The notes: generated from the sequence alone by a model not told the origin. 47,166 nt of DNA from an uncultured Acidobacteriia bacterium (GCA_903882645.1 CAIRXZ010000154.1:1-47166); one strand, 5' to 3'; shown: positions 35,845 through 44,501, counted from the first letter of the stretch. A program made the numbers and translations.

Positions 35845-35941
35845 CCGGGTGGGGCAGGTTGGAAACCTGCGAGCCGATTGCCAATCGGCTCGCGCGGCGG
35901 TTGCCAACCGCCGCGCAGCTTGACAAGCTGCCCCACCCCGG
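35845..35941. repeat. Multi-hairpin repeat upstream of pntAA
   Basis: Outer arms (CCGGGTGGGGCAG and CTGCCCCACCCCGG) enclose four small inverted repeats: CAGGTT/AACCTG, GCGAGCCGATT/AATCGGCTCGC, GCGGCGGTT/AACCGCCGC and AGCTT/AAGCT. This is a highly ordered multi-branch structure. It occupies most of the ndk-pntAA gap, ends 46 nt before the pntAA start and is non-coding, although one frame stays open through it. Confidence 0.7.
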
Positions 35942-35987
35942 AGCGGGCCATTCTGCCGCACGCGCGCTGAGCTTATCGGGAGGCAAG

Positions 35988-37148
35988 ATGGGCTTGACCG
36001 TTGGGATCGTGACCGAGTCCGCGCCGGGCGAGCGCCGGGTCGCCATGGCGCCGGGTTCGGTGAGCTTGCTCGCCAAGACCGGCGCCCAGGTGATTCTGCA
36101 GACCGGGGCCGGCGTCGCGGCTGGATTCCCGGACTCCGAGTACCTCGAAAAGGGCGCCCGCATCGCCGCCCGGCGCGAAGACGTGTTCGCGGCGGCCGAC
36201 GTAATCCTTCAGGTCCGCGCCTTAGGCGCCAATCCGCAGACCGGCGGCGCGGATCTGGCGCTGTTCCGCGCGGGTCAAACAGCCATCGGCTTCGGCGAGC
36301 CGCTGACGTCCCCCGAGGCCGCGCGCGAACTGGCGGCCCGCGGCGTGAATTTCCTGGCCATGGAGCTGATGCCGCGCATCACGCGCGCCCAAAGCATGGA
36401 CGCGCTTTCCTCCATGGCGACCATCGCGGGGTACAAGGCTGTCCTGATCGCGGCCGATTCCCTGCCCCGCATGTTCCCCATGCTCATGACCGCCGCCGGC
36501 ACCGTGGCGCCGGCGCGCGTGCTGGTGATCGGCGCGGGCGTCGCCGGACTGCAAGCCATCGCCACCGCCAAACGTCTGGGCGCGGTCGTGAGCGGCTACG
36601 ACGTGCGTTCGGCAGTGAAGGAGCAGGTGGAGAGCCTGGGCGCCCGCTTCGTCGTGCTGGACATGGAGAGCGCCGGAGCCGAAGGCGCGGGCGGCTACGC
36701 CAAAGCCATGGACGAGGCGTTTTACCAGCGGCAGCGCGAGCTTGTGGGCGGCGTGCTGGCCGAACAGAACGTCGTGATTTCGACCGCGGCCGTGCCCGGC
36801 AAAAAGGCGCCCATCCTGATTACCCGCGAGATGGCGGCCCGCATGGCGCCCGGATCGATCATCGTGGATATCGCCGCCGAGCGCGGAGGCAACTGCGAGC
36901 TGACCCGGCCCGGCGAGACGGTCGAGGCCGGCGGCGTCCGCATCATCGGCCCGCTGAATCTGGCCTCCACAATTCCCTACCATGCCAGCCAACTGTACGC
37001 GCGGAACATCGCGACATTCTTAAAGTATTTAATTAAGAATGGTGAGCTAAGTATTGACCGCGAAGACGAAATCGTGCGCGAGACGCTCGTCACTTTTGGC
37101 GGCGAAGTGGTGCATCCGCGCGTGCGCGAACTCATCCAAGCTCAATAA
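35988..37148 (+). CDS. pntAA: NAD(P) transhydrogenase alpha-1 subunit (NAD domain)
   Basis: The 386-residue soluble domain I begins MGLTVGIVTESAPGERRVAMAPGSV, with the alanine-dehydrogenase-like fold. It has the NAD-binding loop RVLVIGAGVAGLQAIATAKRLGAVVSGYDVR, MITREMAARMAPGSIIVDIAAERGGNCELT-type motif at about residues 285-310, and a C-terminal helix. It starts at ATG 35988 after GGGAGG; the open frame upstream of it is non-protein repeat DNA. The complex couples proton entry to NADPH formation from NADH. Here the alpha chain is split in two (this and pntAB), an arrangement found in many bacteria. Confidence 0.96.
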   Translation: MGLTVGIVTESAPGERRVAMAPGSVSLLAKTGAQVILQTGAGVAAGFPDSEYLEKGARIAARREDVFAAADVILQVRALGANPQTGGADLALFRAGQTAIGFGEPLTSPEAARELAARGVNFLAMELMPRITRAQSMDALSSMATIAGYKAVLIAADSLPRMFPMLMTAAGTVAPARVLVIGAGVAGLQAIATAKRLGAVVSGYDVRSAVKEQVESLGARFVVLDMESAGAEGAGGYAKAMDEAFYQRQRELVGGVLAEQNVVISTAAVPGKKAPILITREMAARMAPGSIIVDIAAERGGNCELTRPGETVEAGGVRIIGPLNLASTIPYHASQLYARNIATFLKYLIKNGELSIDREDEIVRETLVTFGGEVVHPRVRELIQAQ

Positions 37149-37157
37149 GGAGCATCC

Positions 37158-37454
37158 ATGCCTTCGAATCTCGAGTTGAGTCTGTATGTCTTCATGCTGG
37201 CGACCTTCGTCGGGTTGGAGGTGATCCGCAGGGTCTCGCCCTTGCTGCACACGCCGCTGATGTCCCTGACCAACGCCATTTCGGCCATCTCGGTGGTAGG
37301 CGCCATTCTGATCACCGGCGCCGAGGGCGCCACCACCCTCAGCAAGGTTCTGGGATTCATCGCCATTACCGCCGCCGTCACCAACATCGTGAGCGGCTTC
37401 CTCATCACCGACCGCATGTTGAAGATGTTCCACAAGCGGGGGGAGAAGAAGTAA
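37158..37454 (+). CDS. pntAB: NAD(P) transhydrogenase alpha-2 subunit (membrane)
   Basis: The 98-residue protein has three hydrophobic helices (LSLYVFMLATFVGLEVI, LMSLTNAISAISVVGAILI, VLGFIAITAAVTNIVSGFLI) and the conserved PLLHTPLMSLTNAIS. It forms the first membrane helices of domain II and corresponds to the C-terminal part of longer PntA chains. It starts 9 nt after pntAA and its stop overlaps the pntB start as TAATG. Confidence 0.95.
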   Translation: MPSNLELSLYVFMLATFVGLEVIRRVSPLLHTPLMSLTNAISAISVVGAILITGAEGATTLSKVLGFIAITAAVTNIVSGFLITDRMLKMFHKRGEKK

Positions 37455-38194
37455 TGGCCCACCTGGTGAACTACATTTACATCGTTTCGGCGGCGCTGTT
37501 CGTTCTCTCGCTCAAATGGATGAACTCTCCGGCCACGGCGCGGCGCGGCGTGTTCGCCGGCGAAATCGGGATGTTGATGGCCGTTACCGGCACGCTGCTG
37601 GCGCACCATGTTTTCAATTGGCAGTGGGTTTTCGCGGCGTTCCTGATCGGCATGGCGGCCGGCATTCCCATCGCCTACATCATGCCCATGACGGCCGTGC
37701 CGCAGCGGACCGCCATGTCTCACGCCTGCGGCGCGCTGGCGGCGGCCCTGGTGGGGACAGCGGAATTCTACCGGAACCCCAACCAGCCGAAGTACATCCT
37801 GGTGGCGCTCATGATCGAGACGCTGCTCGGCTTCCTCACCTTCACGGGAAGCCTGATGGCCATGGGCAAGCTCCAGGAAGTGCTGCCGCAGCGGCCCATC
37901 ACCTACCGCAACCAGAACGTCATCAACCTGGGATTGTTCGTGATCGCGGCGGCTCTCGGCGTGAGGCTGGTCCTGGTTCCCACCGACACCTGGATGTTCC
38001 CGGTGTTCGCGGGTCTGGCGCTGCTGTTCGGCGTGCTGCTCATCATCCCCATCGGCGGGGCCGACATGCCCACCGTGATCGCGCTGCTGAACTCCTACGC
38101 GGGCCTTTCGGCGTGCGCCATGGGATTCGTGCTGGACAACAAGCTGCTGGTGATCGCCGGCGCTCTCGACGGCTCCTCGGGCCTGATCCTCTAG
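37454..38194 (+). CDS. pntB: NAD(P) transhydrogenase beta, membrane part, cut by amber stop
   Basis: This 246-residue open frame is the N-terminal membrane domain II of PntB: MAHLVNYIYIVSAALFVLSL, then helices through LLNSYAGLSACAMGFVLDNKLLVIAGALDGSSGLIL. It ends at TAG (38192-38194). The next codons in the same frame, ATC ATC ATG TGC AAG, continue the family sequence (IIMCKAMNRS), and domain III follows at once. So exactly one codon of an otherwise intact ~459-codon pntB reads stop. A Ser or Thr codon (for example TCG, one change away) would be expected there. Whether this is a true mutation, a sequence error, readthrough or a genuine split is open. Confidence 0.85.
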   Translation: MAHLVNYIYIVSAALFVLSLKWMNSPATARRGVFAGEIGMLMAVTGTLLAHHVFNWQWVFAAFLIGMAAGIPIAYIMPMTAVPQRTAMSHACGALAAALVGTAEFYRNPNQPKYILVALMIETLLGFLTFTGSLMAMGKLQEVLPQRPITYRNQNVINLGLFVIAAALGVRLVLVPTDTWMFPVFAGLALLFGVLLIIPIGGADMPTVIALLNSYAGLSACAMGFVLDNKLLVIAGALDGSSGLIL

Positions 38195-38200
38195 ATCATC

Positions 38201-38830
38201 ATGTGCAAGGCCATGAATCGTTCGTTCGCGAACGTGCTGTTTGGGGCGTTCGGGCAGCTTCAGACGAAGGCCGGCCACGTGGAACAGCGCCCCGTGCGCA
38301 GCGCCAGCCCCGAAGAAGCCGCGTCGATTCTGGAAGCCGCATCGAGCGTGATTATCGTGCCGGGCTACGGCCTGGCCGTAGCGCAGGCGCAGCACAAGAT
38401 CCGCGAATTGTTCGACGCCCTCACGCGCCGCGGCGTGGACGTGAAGTTCGGGATTCACCCCGTGGCGGGCCGCATGCCGGGCCACATGAACGTGCTGCTG
38501 GCGGAAGCCGACATCCCCTACGACCGCCTTTTCGAGATGGACGATATCAACGGCGAGTTCGCCCAATGCGACGTGGCCTTAGTCATCGGAGCAAACGATG
38601 TGACGAACCCCGCGGCGCGCACCGACAAGTCCAGCCCCATTTACGGAATGCCCATCCTGGACGTCGATAAAGCGCGGACGGTGATGGTCATCAAGCGCTC
38701 CATGAACCCCGGTTTCGCCGGCATCGACAACCCGCTGTACTACATGGACAAGACCCTCATGCTGTTCGGCGACGCCAAGGCGTTCGTATCGGAGATATTG
38801 AAGGAGTTGCCCGCCCGGGCGGCGGCGTAG
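38201..38830 (+). CDS. pntB: NAD(P) transhydrogenase beta, NADP(H) domain III
   Basis: This 209-residue frame continues PntB after the amber codon, in the same reading frame, six bases after the stop. It begins MCKAMNRSFANVLFGAFG and contains the NADP-binding fold: IIVPGYGLAVAQAQHKIREL, VKFGIHPVAGRMPGHMNVLLAEADIPYDRLFEMDDIN, VALVIGANDVTNPAAR and the conserved KRSMNPGFAGIDNPLYY. All expected motifs are present. No ribosome-binding site precedes the ATG, so independent translation would be inefficient unless coupled to the upstream stop. If made separately it would be a free soluble domain III. Confidence 0.85.
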   Translation: MCKAMNRSFANVLFGAFGQLQTKAGHVEQRPVRSASPEEAASILEAASSVIIVPGYGLAVAQAQHKIRELFDALTRRGVDVKFGIHPVAGRMPGHMNVLLAEADIPYDRLFEMDDINGEFAQCDVALVIGANDVTNPAARTDKSSPIYGMPILDVDKARTVMVIKRSMNPGFAGIDNPLYYMDKTLMLFGDAKAFVSEILKELPARAAA

Positions 38831-39252
38831 GGTCGGGCGGCGGCGAAGACTATTACCTATCGGGAATTCCGTCAAGCGGAATGGCTGCCACGGTAAAATG
38901 AAAACATCGTGCAGAAACTTGTCGGAAAGCGCCGGCTGAACCCCACTATACGGCCAGGCAACCGCATCGCCGACCTGCGCGGATTCCTGCGCCGGTCCGG
39001 CGTCCTTGAACTGCGGCGAGGCGAGCGAGAAGCTGAACTGGAGCGCGACCGGAGCCGCATGCGGGGTACGGGGTAGCCGCTTGAAGTGCGGGTGGCGCGT
39101 TGTGGAGCGAGCCTCCGGCTTGCCATGCCGCCATTCCTGGCGGCATTCTCTCAATGGCTGGCGGATGCCCGCAAGAGAGCGGGCGTGACAGGCCGGAGGC
39201 CCACTCCACGGAAGCGGAAAGGCAGCCTGCCGGAAGCTGACCGCCCGCCCCT
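38831..39252. other. Intergenic region with cloverleaf repeat copy B
   Basis: Between pntB and the converging efflux operon. The repeat at 39101-39210 is listed separately. The segment 38890-39080 contains no frame I can support; a GTG-started frame at 38910 (about 55 codons, Arg-rich) is most likely chance. No clear terminator follows pntB. Confidence 0.45.
39101..39210 (-). repeat. Cloverleaf-forming dispersed repeat, copy B
   Basis: The same element as 22256-22362 in reverse orientation. It has outer arms TGTGGAGCGAGCCTCCGGC and GCCGGAGGCCCACTCCACG and two inner hairpins (GCCGCC...GGCGGC, GCCCGC...GCGGGC). Differences from copy A are concentrated in the middle, between the two inner hairpins. 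Confidence 0.75.
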
Positions 39253-40497
39253 TTACTCGTACCTCAGCGCGTCAATCGGGTTGATATGCGAGGCCTTGAC
39301 CGCCGGGTAGATGCCGAAAACCACGCCGACGGCTACCGAGACGCCAAACGCGATCAGGACGGAGCCGGGCGTCACGATGGTCTTCCACTCGGCGGTGCGG
39401 GCGATCAGCCAGGCGAGGAAATACCCGAAGCCGATGCCCAGCGCGCCTCCGCTCACCGAGATCATCACCGATTCGGTGAGAAACTGCCGCACGATGTCGA
39501 TGCGCCGCGCGCCGATCGAGCGCCGGATGCCGATCTCCTTGGTCCGCTCCATCACCGTGGCCAGCACGATGTTCATGATGCCGATGCCGCCCACCAGCAG
39601 CGAGATGGCGGCGATGGCCACCATCACATACGTGAAGATGGTCTGAGTGCGCTTCTGCTGCGCCAGCAGCGCCGCCGGAATGGTGACCGAATAATCCTCC
39701 ACTCCGTGGTGCGTCGAGTTCAACACGGCGGTCACGATCTTCGCCACCTCGATGCTGTCGGCATCGGCGCGCAGGCGGACCTCGACGCCGTCCAGATCGT
39801 CCCGCATCGAGCTCATGGGATCCCAGAAGCGGTATTGAAACGTGTTGAGCGGGATGAAGACGATGTTGTTCAAGTCCTGCATCGAGGCGCCCGAACTCTG
39901 CGAGCCGGACATGAGCTGCGCCTGGAGAACCCCCACCACCTGCAGCCAGTTCTCGTTGACCTTGACCGACTTGCCCACCGCGGGGGTGTACCCCAGGAGA
40001 TTCACCTTGGCGGTCTCCCCAAGCACGCATACCGGGGCGCTCGAAGCGTCGTCGGAGGCGTCGAAGAACTGTCCTTCGGCCAGACGCAGGCTGTGTATGA
40101 CGCTGTAGGACGGGGCCACGCCGTACAGCTCGGGCAGGTCTCCGGCGGGCTTCGGGAGCACGCTGGCCGGGTGGAGCGTCTTGCGCGGCGAAACCGCTTC
40201 GATGGCCTCGATGTTCGCGCGCAGTATCCGGACGTCGCGGTCGTTGAGGCCCTGGGACGACTTGCGGCGCTGCTGGAACTCGTCCCGGCTCATGGTCGGA
40301 CGCGAGTCCACCAGAACGTTCCGCACCCCCAGTTGCTCGATAAACCGCAGCGACTCCTCGCGCGCGCCGGCGCCGATCGCCAGCATGCCGATCACGGATC
40401 CGACGCCAAATACGATGCCCAGCGCCGTGAGCAGGGTCCGGGTCTTCTGCGCGCGGAGATTCGCGAACGCTTGCCCGAAATCCGAAATGAAGATCAT
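39253..40497 (-). CDS. MacB/FtsX-type ABC permease
   Basis: The 414-residue protein begins MIFISDFGQAFANLRAQKTRTLLTALGIVFGVGSVIGMLAIG, the MacB permease start, with one N-terminal helix, a periplasmic core domain (about 45-270) and three C-terminal helices (FTYVMVAIAAISLLVGGIGIMNIVLA, then GALGIGFGYFLAWLIA and VLIAFGVSVAVGVVFGIYPA). The motif ERTKEIGIRRSIGA lies between helices. Such permeases normally pair with a LolD-like ATPase. Here the ATPase is absent from the operon. Its start overlaps the third adaptor's stop as ATGA. Confidence 0.92.
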   Translation of the reverse strand: MIFISDFGQAFANLRAQKTRTLLTALGIVFGVGSVIGMLAIGAGAREESLRFIEQLGVRNVLVDSRPTMSRDEFQQRRKSSQGLNDRDVRILRANIEAIEAVSPRKTLHPASVLPKPAGDLPELYGVAPSYSVIHSLRLAEGQFFDASDDASSAPVCVLGETAKVNLLGYTPAVGKSVKVNENWLQVVGVLQAQLMSGSQSSGASMQDLNNIVFIPLNTFQYRFWDPMSSMRDDLDGVEVRLRADADSIEVAKIVTAVLNSTHHGVEDYSVTIPAALLAQQKRTQTIFTYVMVAIAAISLLVGGIGIMNIVLATVMERTKEIGIRRSIGARRIDIVRQFLTESVMISVSGGALGIGFGYFLAWLIARTAEWKTIVTPGSVLIAFGVSVAVGVVFGIYPAVKASHINPIDALRYE

Positions 40498-41780
40498 TTC
40501 TGTATCGCCTTGGTTGCGCTTTGCTGCTGAGAACCGGGCTTTTTCTGTTCGCTCGGGTTCGAAAGAGCGACCGCTTCGCCCTCGTTGACGCCGGTCAGCA
40601 CCGCCTGGCTCTCGCTGCGCTTGATCAGCGTCACGTCGCGCGGCGTGAAACCGTTGGCGGTCTTGAGGTATACGAACGAGCGCCCGTCCCTCTCGAAGAG
40701 CGCCTGGGACGGAACCCAGAGTACGTTGTCCAGAGTTTCGGCGGTGATCACCAGGTTGGACGACATGCCCGGCCGAAGCTCCGGGCTCGCCTGGTCCAGC
40801 GTCATGCGGCAATCGAACTTGCGGTCCCAGGCTTGGCCGCTCGTGTCGCCCAGGCTCTTCACGCGGCCGGTAAACGACTTGCCCGCCAGAGCCACCACCG
40901 CTACCGTCACGGCTTGGCCAACCACCAGATGCCCCCGGTCCAGCTCCGAAATCTGCGCGCTGACCTCCCAGCTATTCATGTCCGGAATCTGGGCGATGCC
41001 CATCCCCGGCCGTATGGTGTCGCCTATCTGTATGGGAGGCAGGGTCATGCCCGTGGTCAGGATGAACGTGTTGAAAGTATTCTGCTGGAGACTGACGTAA
41101 CCCGACGTCTTGGCCTTCAGGGTCATGTTCTCGATGTTCTTCCGCGCCATGTCCGCCATCATCCGCGCCTTGGACTGAGCGGCCTTCTGGATCGCCAGCG
41201 ACGCCGCCGTGCTCGTCTTCTGATTGACCTGGTCCTCCTGCGTCTGTTTCAGGTGGTTCTGGGCGGCCTCCAGGGAGATTTCGTTCTGGCGGGCGACCAG
41301 GGCGGCCGAAACCGCATTTCTGCGGATCTCCTGTTCGGCGAGCCGGACCTGAGTCGTGGCCGCCTCCACGGCGTAGCTGTTCTCTTCGTCATTGGCGCCG
41401 TTATCGGCTTCCGTCTGGGCAAGGTTCTGGTCGGCTTCGGCCAGGTCCGATTCGGCCTCCCGCAGATTGTATTCCTGCTGCGTGGTGTCGAACTCGGCTA
41501 CCACGTCGCCTGCCTCCACCAGATCCCCCGGCTGGCGCAGAAACGTCACGTTCAAGGTGTCCTGGGCCACCGCGGGCGCGGTCAGCACCTCGGCGTTGCC
41601 CCCTTGCAGGCTGCCGCGCGCGGCTACGGTAATGGCGACCGGTCCGCGCTTCACCCGCGTGGTGGGCGTCTCGGAGGCGGTCGAAACCGCCGCCGTCCTC
41701 GCGATGCGCAGCGCGCCCCACGCGATGACGACCGCCACCGCGAAGACCAGCGCCAGGATGACTAATGTCCTGGATCTCAT
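40494..41780 (-). CDS. HlyD-family periplasmic adaptor (third of three)
   Basis: The 428-residue adaptor has an N-terminal anchor helix (LVILALVFAVAVVIAWGAL), the lipoyl half-motif VAAEFDTTQ-like (AGDVVAEFDTTQQEYNLREAESDLAEADQNL), a long coiled-coil hairpin at about 100-200, then beta-barrel and membrane-proximal domains (MTLKAKTSGYVSLQQN, VLWVPSQALFERDGRSFVYL). It links an inner-membrane pump to an outer-membrane duct. It starts in a 4-nt overlap with the second adaptor and precedes the MacB-like permease. Confidence 0.9.
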   Translation of the reverse strand: MRSRTLVILALVFAVAVVIAWGALRIARTAAVSTASETPTTRVKRGPVAITVAARGSLQGGNAEVLTAPAVAQDTLNVTFLRQPGDLVEAGDVVAEFDTTQQEYNLREAESDLAEADQNLAQTEADNGANDEENSYAVEAATTQVRLAEQEIRRNAVSAALVARQNEISLEAAQNHLKQTQEDQVNQKTSTAASLAIQKAAQSKARMMADMARKNIENMTLKAKTSGYVSLQQNTFNTFILTTGMTLPPIQIGDTIRPGMGIAQIPDMNSWEVSAQISELDRGHLVVGQAVTVAVVALAGKSFTGRVKSLGDTSGQAWDRKFDCRMTLDQASPELRPGMSSNLVITAETLDNVLWVPSQALFERDGRSFVYLKTANGFTPRDVTLIKRSESQAVLTGVNEGEAVALSNPSEQKKPGSQQQSATKAIQK

Positions 41781-43033
41781 TTCTTCCGTTCCTCGGCGGC
41801 CACATCCACCAATGCGACCGTGGCCCCGCCCGGAACCCCGGTCACGGCCACCTCATCGGGATTCCGGGCCTCGATTCCAACCTCGGCCGCGCGGTACCGG
41901 CCCCTTTCGGCGATATAGACCACGGGCTTGCCGGCGCGTGTAAACAGGGCCTTGGACGGGATGCTCACGGCGTCCGGGATGCGCCTGACGATCACGTCCA
42001 GGCCGCCGTTCATATCCGGCCGCAGCCGCGGGTCGGGCCGCAGCAGTTGCGCGCTCGCCCGAAAGCTGCGGGTGTACGGATACTCCAGGCTCATCTCCGC
42101 CAAGGCTGTTACCTCGTTGACTTTGGCGGGTACGCTCGCTTCCGGAAGAGCATCGACTCGCACCAGGGCATCCTGATTGACGGCCACGCGGCCGCGGTCG
42201 GCCTCCTCGAGCTTGACATTCATTTCCAGGGTGTCCAGGTCGGGAATCGATCCCAGGATCATGTTGGACCCCACGTTGTCGCCCACCTTGTAGGGCTTGG
42301 CGTCGGCCGTGGTGAACACTCCCGAATAGTTCATGTAGAACAGGAGCAACCCGCCGCTGGGGGCTTTCAACTCCATCTGAGCGATGCGCGCCGTGGTAAT
42401 GTCCACATCGGTTTGGACTTGGTCGCGCTGCCGCGTGAGCGACGCGATATGGGAGGCGGAGGAGGCCTCGTGCAAGGCAATAGTGGCTTCCTGGAGCTTC
42501 AGCTTCTGCTGGGCGATTTCCAGGTCGATGGCGCTCTCCTTGCCCGCGATCGGACCCTTTTGGAGCTCGTCCTTTTTGACCTGGTACCCCGCCTGCTCCA
42601 CGGCGAACTGTACGTCCGCGAGTTGTCTTTGGTCCTGCTGTGCCGTGATCTTGGCTTGCGCGAAGGCCTGATCCAGAGTGGCCTGGGCCTGCTTCAATTG
42701 CGCCTGCTTCTGCATCAACTGCTGTTGGGCCGTGCTGGAATCGAACCGCAGAATGACGTCGCCGGCCTTGGCGGTGGACCCCGTAGGGGCGATCCAGCCG
42801 ATCCGCAGGTTTGGCACCATCGGAGTGTAGATCCCCACCGAGCGGCGCGCCCTCACCGAACCGCGGCAGCGGACCAGCACGAGAAACTCGCCCTTCTTCG
42901 CGGGCGCGTTCGGATACGTCGCGCCGGCCTGGGTCTTGCGGACGCGATAGACGCCCAACCCGGCCCCGCAAAGCAGCGCCAGCACGCCGATCCGCACGGT
43001 CCAGGCCCGGACCCGGCTCCACGCCGGGCTCAT
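41777..43033 (-). CDS. HlyD-family periplasmic adaptor (second of three)
   Basis: The 418-residue adaptor has an anchor helix (VRIGVLALLCGAGLGVYRV) and the lipoyl motif GSTAKAGDVILRFDSST, after which come a Gln/Ala-rich coiled coil (about 100-210), a beta-barrel segment and a C-terminal part (SIPSKALFTRAGKPVVYIAERGRYRAAEVG). It is similar in plan to the next adaptor but not closely alike in sequence by eye. It overlaps both neighbours by 4 nt. Confidence 0.9.
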   Translation of the reverse strand: MSPAWSRVRAWTVRIGVLALLCGAGLGVYRVRKTQAGATYPNAPAKKGEFLVLVRCRGSVRARRSVGIYTPMVPNLRIGWIAPTGSTAKAGDVILRFDSSTAQQQLMQKQAQLKQAQATLDQAFAQAKITAQQDQRQLADVQFAVEQAGYQVKKDELQKGPIAGKESAIDLEIAQQKLKLQEATIALHEASSASHIASLTRQRDQVQTDVDITTARIAQMELKAPSGGLLLFYMNYSGVFTTADAKPYKVGDNVGSNMILGSIPDLDTLEMNVKLEEADRGRVAVNQDALVRVDALPEASVPAKVNEVTALAEMSLEYPYTRSFRASAQLLRPDPRLRPDMNGGLDVIVRRIPDAVSIPSKALFTRAGKPVVYIAERGRYRAAEVGIEARNPDEVAVTGVPGGATVALVDVAAEERKK

Positions 43034-44088
43034 CTGGCGCCTCCCGAGGCCGCCGGCGCGCGAGGCGGCGGCTCGAGCACGATCGCGGCGGAAAGATCCG
43101 GCAGCAAGTGCGGGTCCCGCCTGTCGATGGCGAAAACCGCGAGGAAAGTCTTGATAGGCGTTCCCAACGCCGACGACGCCACCGGGCTGGCGAACACAAA
43201 GTGGGCCGGTATCGCGATTTCCGGATAGGCGTCCAGATAAACCGAAACCTTGCTCTGGGCCGCGAGTCCCAGGATATCCGGCTCGTTGATGGAGCAGCGA
43301 ACCCGCATCTCCGAGGGCTCGAAGATGCTGACCAGCGGATACCCGCGGTAGATTTGATCGCCCACTTGCGCGTGTCCGTAATTGCCGGCCCGGTAGGTGA
43401 GTTCGTGAATCACCATCCCGGCCAGCGGGGCGTGGATTTCGAGCTTCTTGATGTTGTCCTCCGCCCGCTCCATGTAGATCTTCTGCCGGTCCCGCTGCAA
43501 CTCCAGGATGCGTAGCGCGGCAGCCTCCGATTTCTCGTGGAAAGCGGTTGACTTCGTGAGGCTGTCCACATGAACCTTGGCCCCGGCGGCCTTGATTTCG
43601 TTTTCAGTCTTGTCGATGTCGGCCAGAGTCGAGCCTTTGGTCAGCTCGAGGTTCGCCTTTTCCAGATCCGCCCGGGCCTGGCGCAAATCCACCGCTCTCG
43701 TCGCGACATTTGTGCGGTTTTGGGCGACCTTCTGGTCGAGTTGGTGACCCAGGTCTTCGAACTTGGCCTTCGCGTCGCGGGCGGCATCCATCTGCTGGGT
43801 GGGGTCGAAGGTGGCGATCAGATCGCCTTCGTTGACGTGCGACCCGTTGGCGACAAGCTGGGTCAGCGTCATCATGCTGAGCTGGCCCTGAATCTGGGGG
43901 ACCAGGATCTTGACCGAGTGGACGGCTTGAATCAGGCCGGTAATGCGGATTTCGCGCTTGATCCGCTGGCCGGACTCGGGTCGCGGCGCCGTGGAAGCGG
44001 CTTGAATTGTGGAAGGAGAGGTACGAGTGCAGCCGGCAAACAGCAGCGCCGGCAAGACAACCGTGAGCACGCGCGCGGATCGGCCCAT
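43030..44088 (-). CDS. HlyD-family adaptor, lipoprotein type (first of three)
   Basis: The 352-residue adaptor starts MGRSARVLTVVLPALLFAGC, a lipoprotein signal with the lipobox Cys20. It has SHVNEGDLIATFDPTQQ (lipoyl half-motif), a charged coiled coil at about 85-200, and LEIHAPLAGMVIHELTYRAGNYG. It ends in a Pro/Ala-rich tail overlapping the second adaptor. The ATG at 44086-44088 is chosen because of the signal peptide and GGAGGT upstream; the frame beyond reads as random. It is the first gene of the four-gene operon. Confidence 0.88.
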   Translation of the reverse strand: MGRSARVLTVVLPALLFAGCTRTSPSTIQAASTAPRPESGQRIKREIRITGLIQAVHSVKILVPQIQGQLSMMTLTQLVANGSHVNEGDLIATFDPTQQMDAARDAKAKFEDLGHQLDQKVAQNRTNVATRAVDLRQARADLEKANLELTKGSTLADIDKTENEIKAAGAKVHVDSLTKSTAFHEKSEAAALRILELQRDRQKIYMERAEDNIKKLEIHAPLAGMVIHELTYRAGNYGHAQVGDQIYRGYPLVSIFEPSEMRVRCSINEPDILGLAAQSKVSVYLDAYPEIAIPAHFVFASPVASSALGTPIKTFLAVFAIDRRDPHLLPDLSAAIVLEPPPRAPAASGGAR

Positions 44089-44309
44089 ATAGGAGTGTAC
44101 CTCCAAAGTATTGACGCCACGCGGCGCAAAAAGTTTAGGGTATTTTACGACAATTTGGTGTGAAACTGAGGCACGCCTGTGCCAGGAACCCTGCCTGCGC
44201 CAAAAGCGCTGGTTCCGTGACCGCTCATTCGCGCTCAATCCCTCGTTCCGAGCCGCGACCGTGAGGGAGCGGTTCCCGCCCACGAGCACAACATCACGCA
44301 GTCGAAGAC

Positions 44310-44501
44310 CTAGTGCCGATCTTCGAGGCGGCTCAGCCTCTCGTGGTGGATTTCGGCGATGCGTGCGAGGGCGCGGATGTTCTCGCCGTCCCGGTTAATG
44401 GCGGTCGTGATTTCGTCGATTCGCTTTTCGCTGTCGCGCTGCATGGCGGCGATGAGTTCGACGGTTTGGACGAGGGCTTCAAGGCGTTCGTCGATGTTCA
44501 T
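44310..44501 (-). CDS. Small coiled-coil protein
   Basis: The 63-residue protein is helical and charged (MNIDERLEALVQTVELIAAM, then SEKRIDEITTAINRDGENIR and HHERLSRLEDRH), with hydrophobic residues at coiled-coil spacing and no membrane segment. Its function is unknown. The ATG at 44499-44501 has AAGAGG 8 nt upstream; an in-frame ATG at 44519 adds six residues. It is divergent from the PDZ protein and 222 nt before the efflux operon start. Confidence 0.6.
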   Translation of the reverse strand: MNIDERLEALVQTVELIAAMQRDSEKRIDEITTAINRDGENIRALARIAEIHHERLSRLEDRH

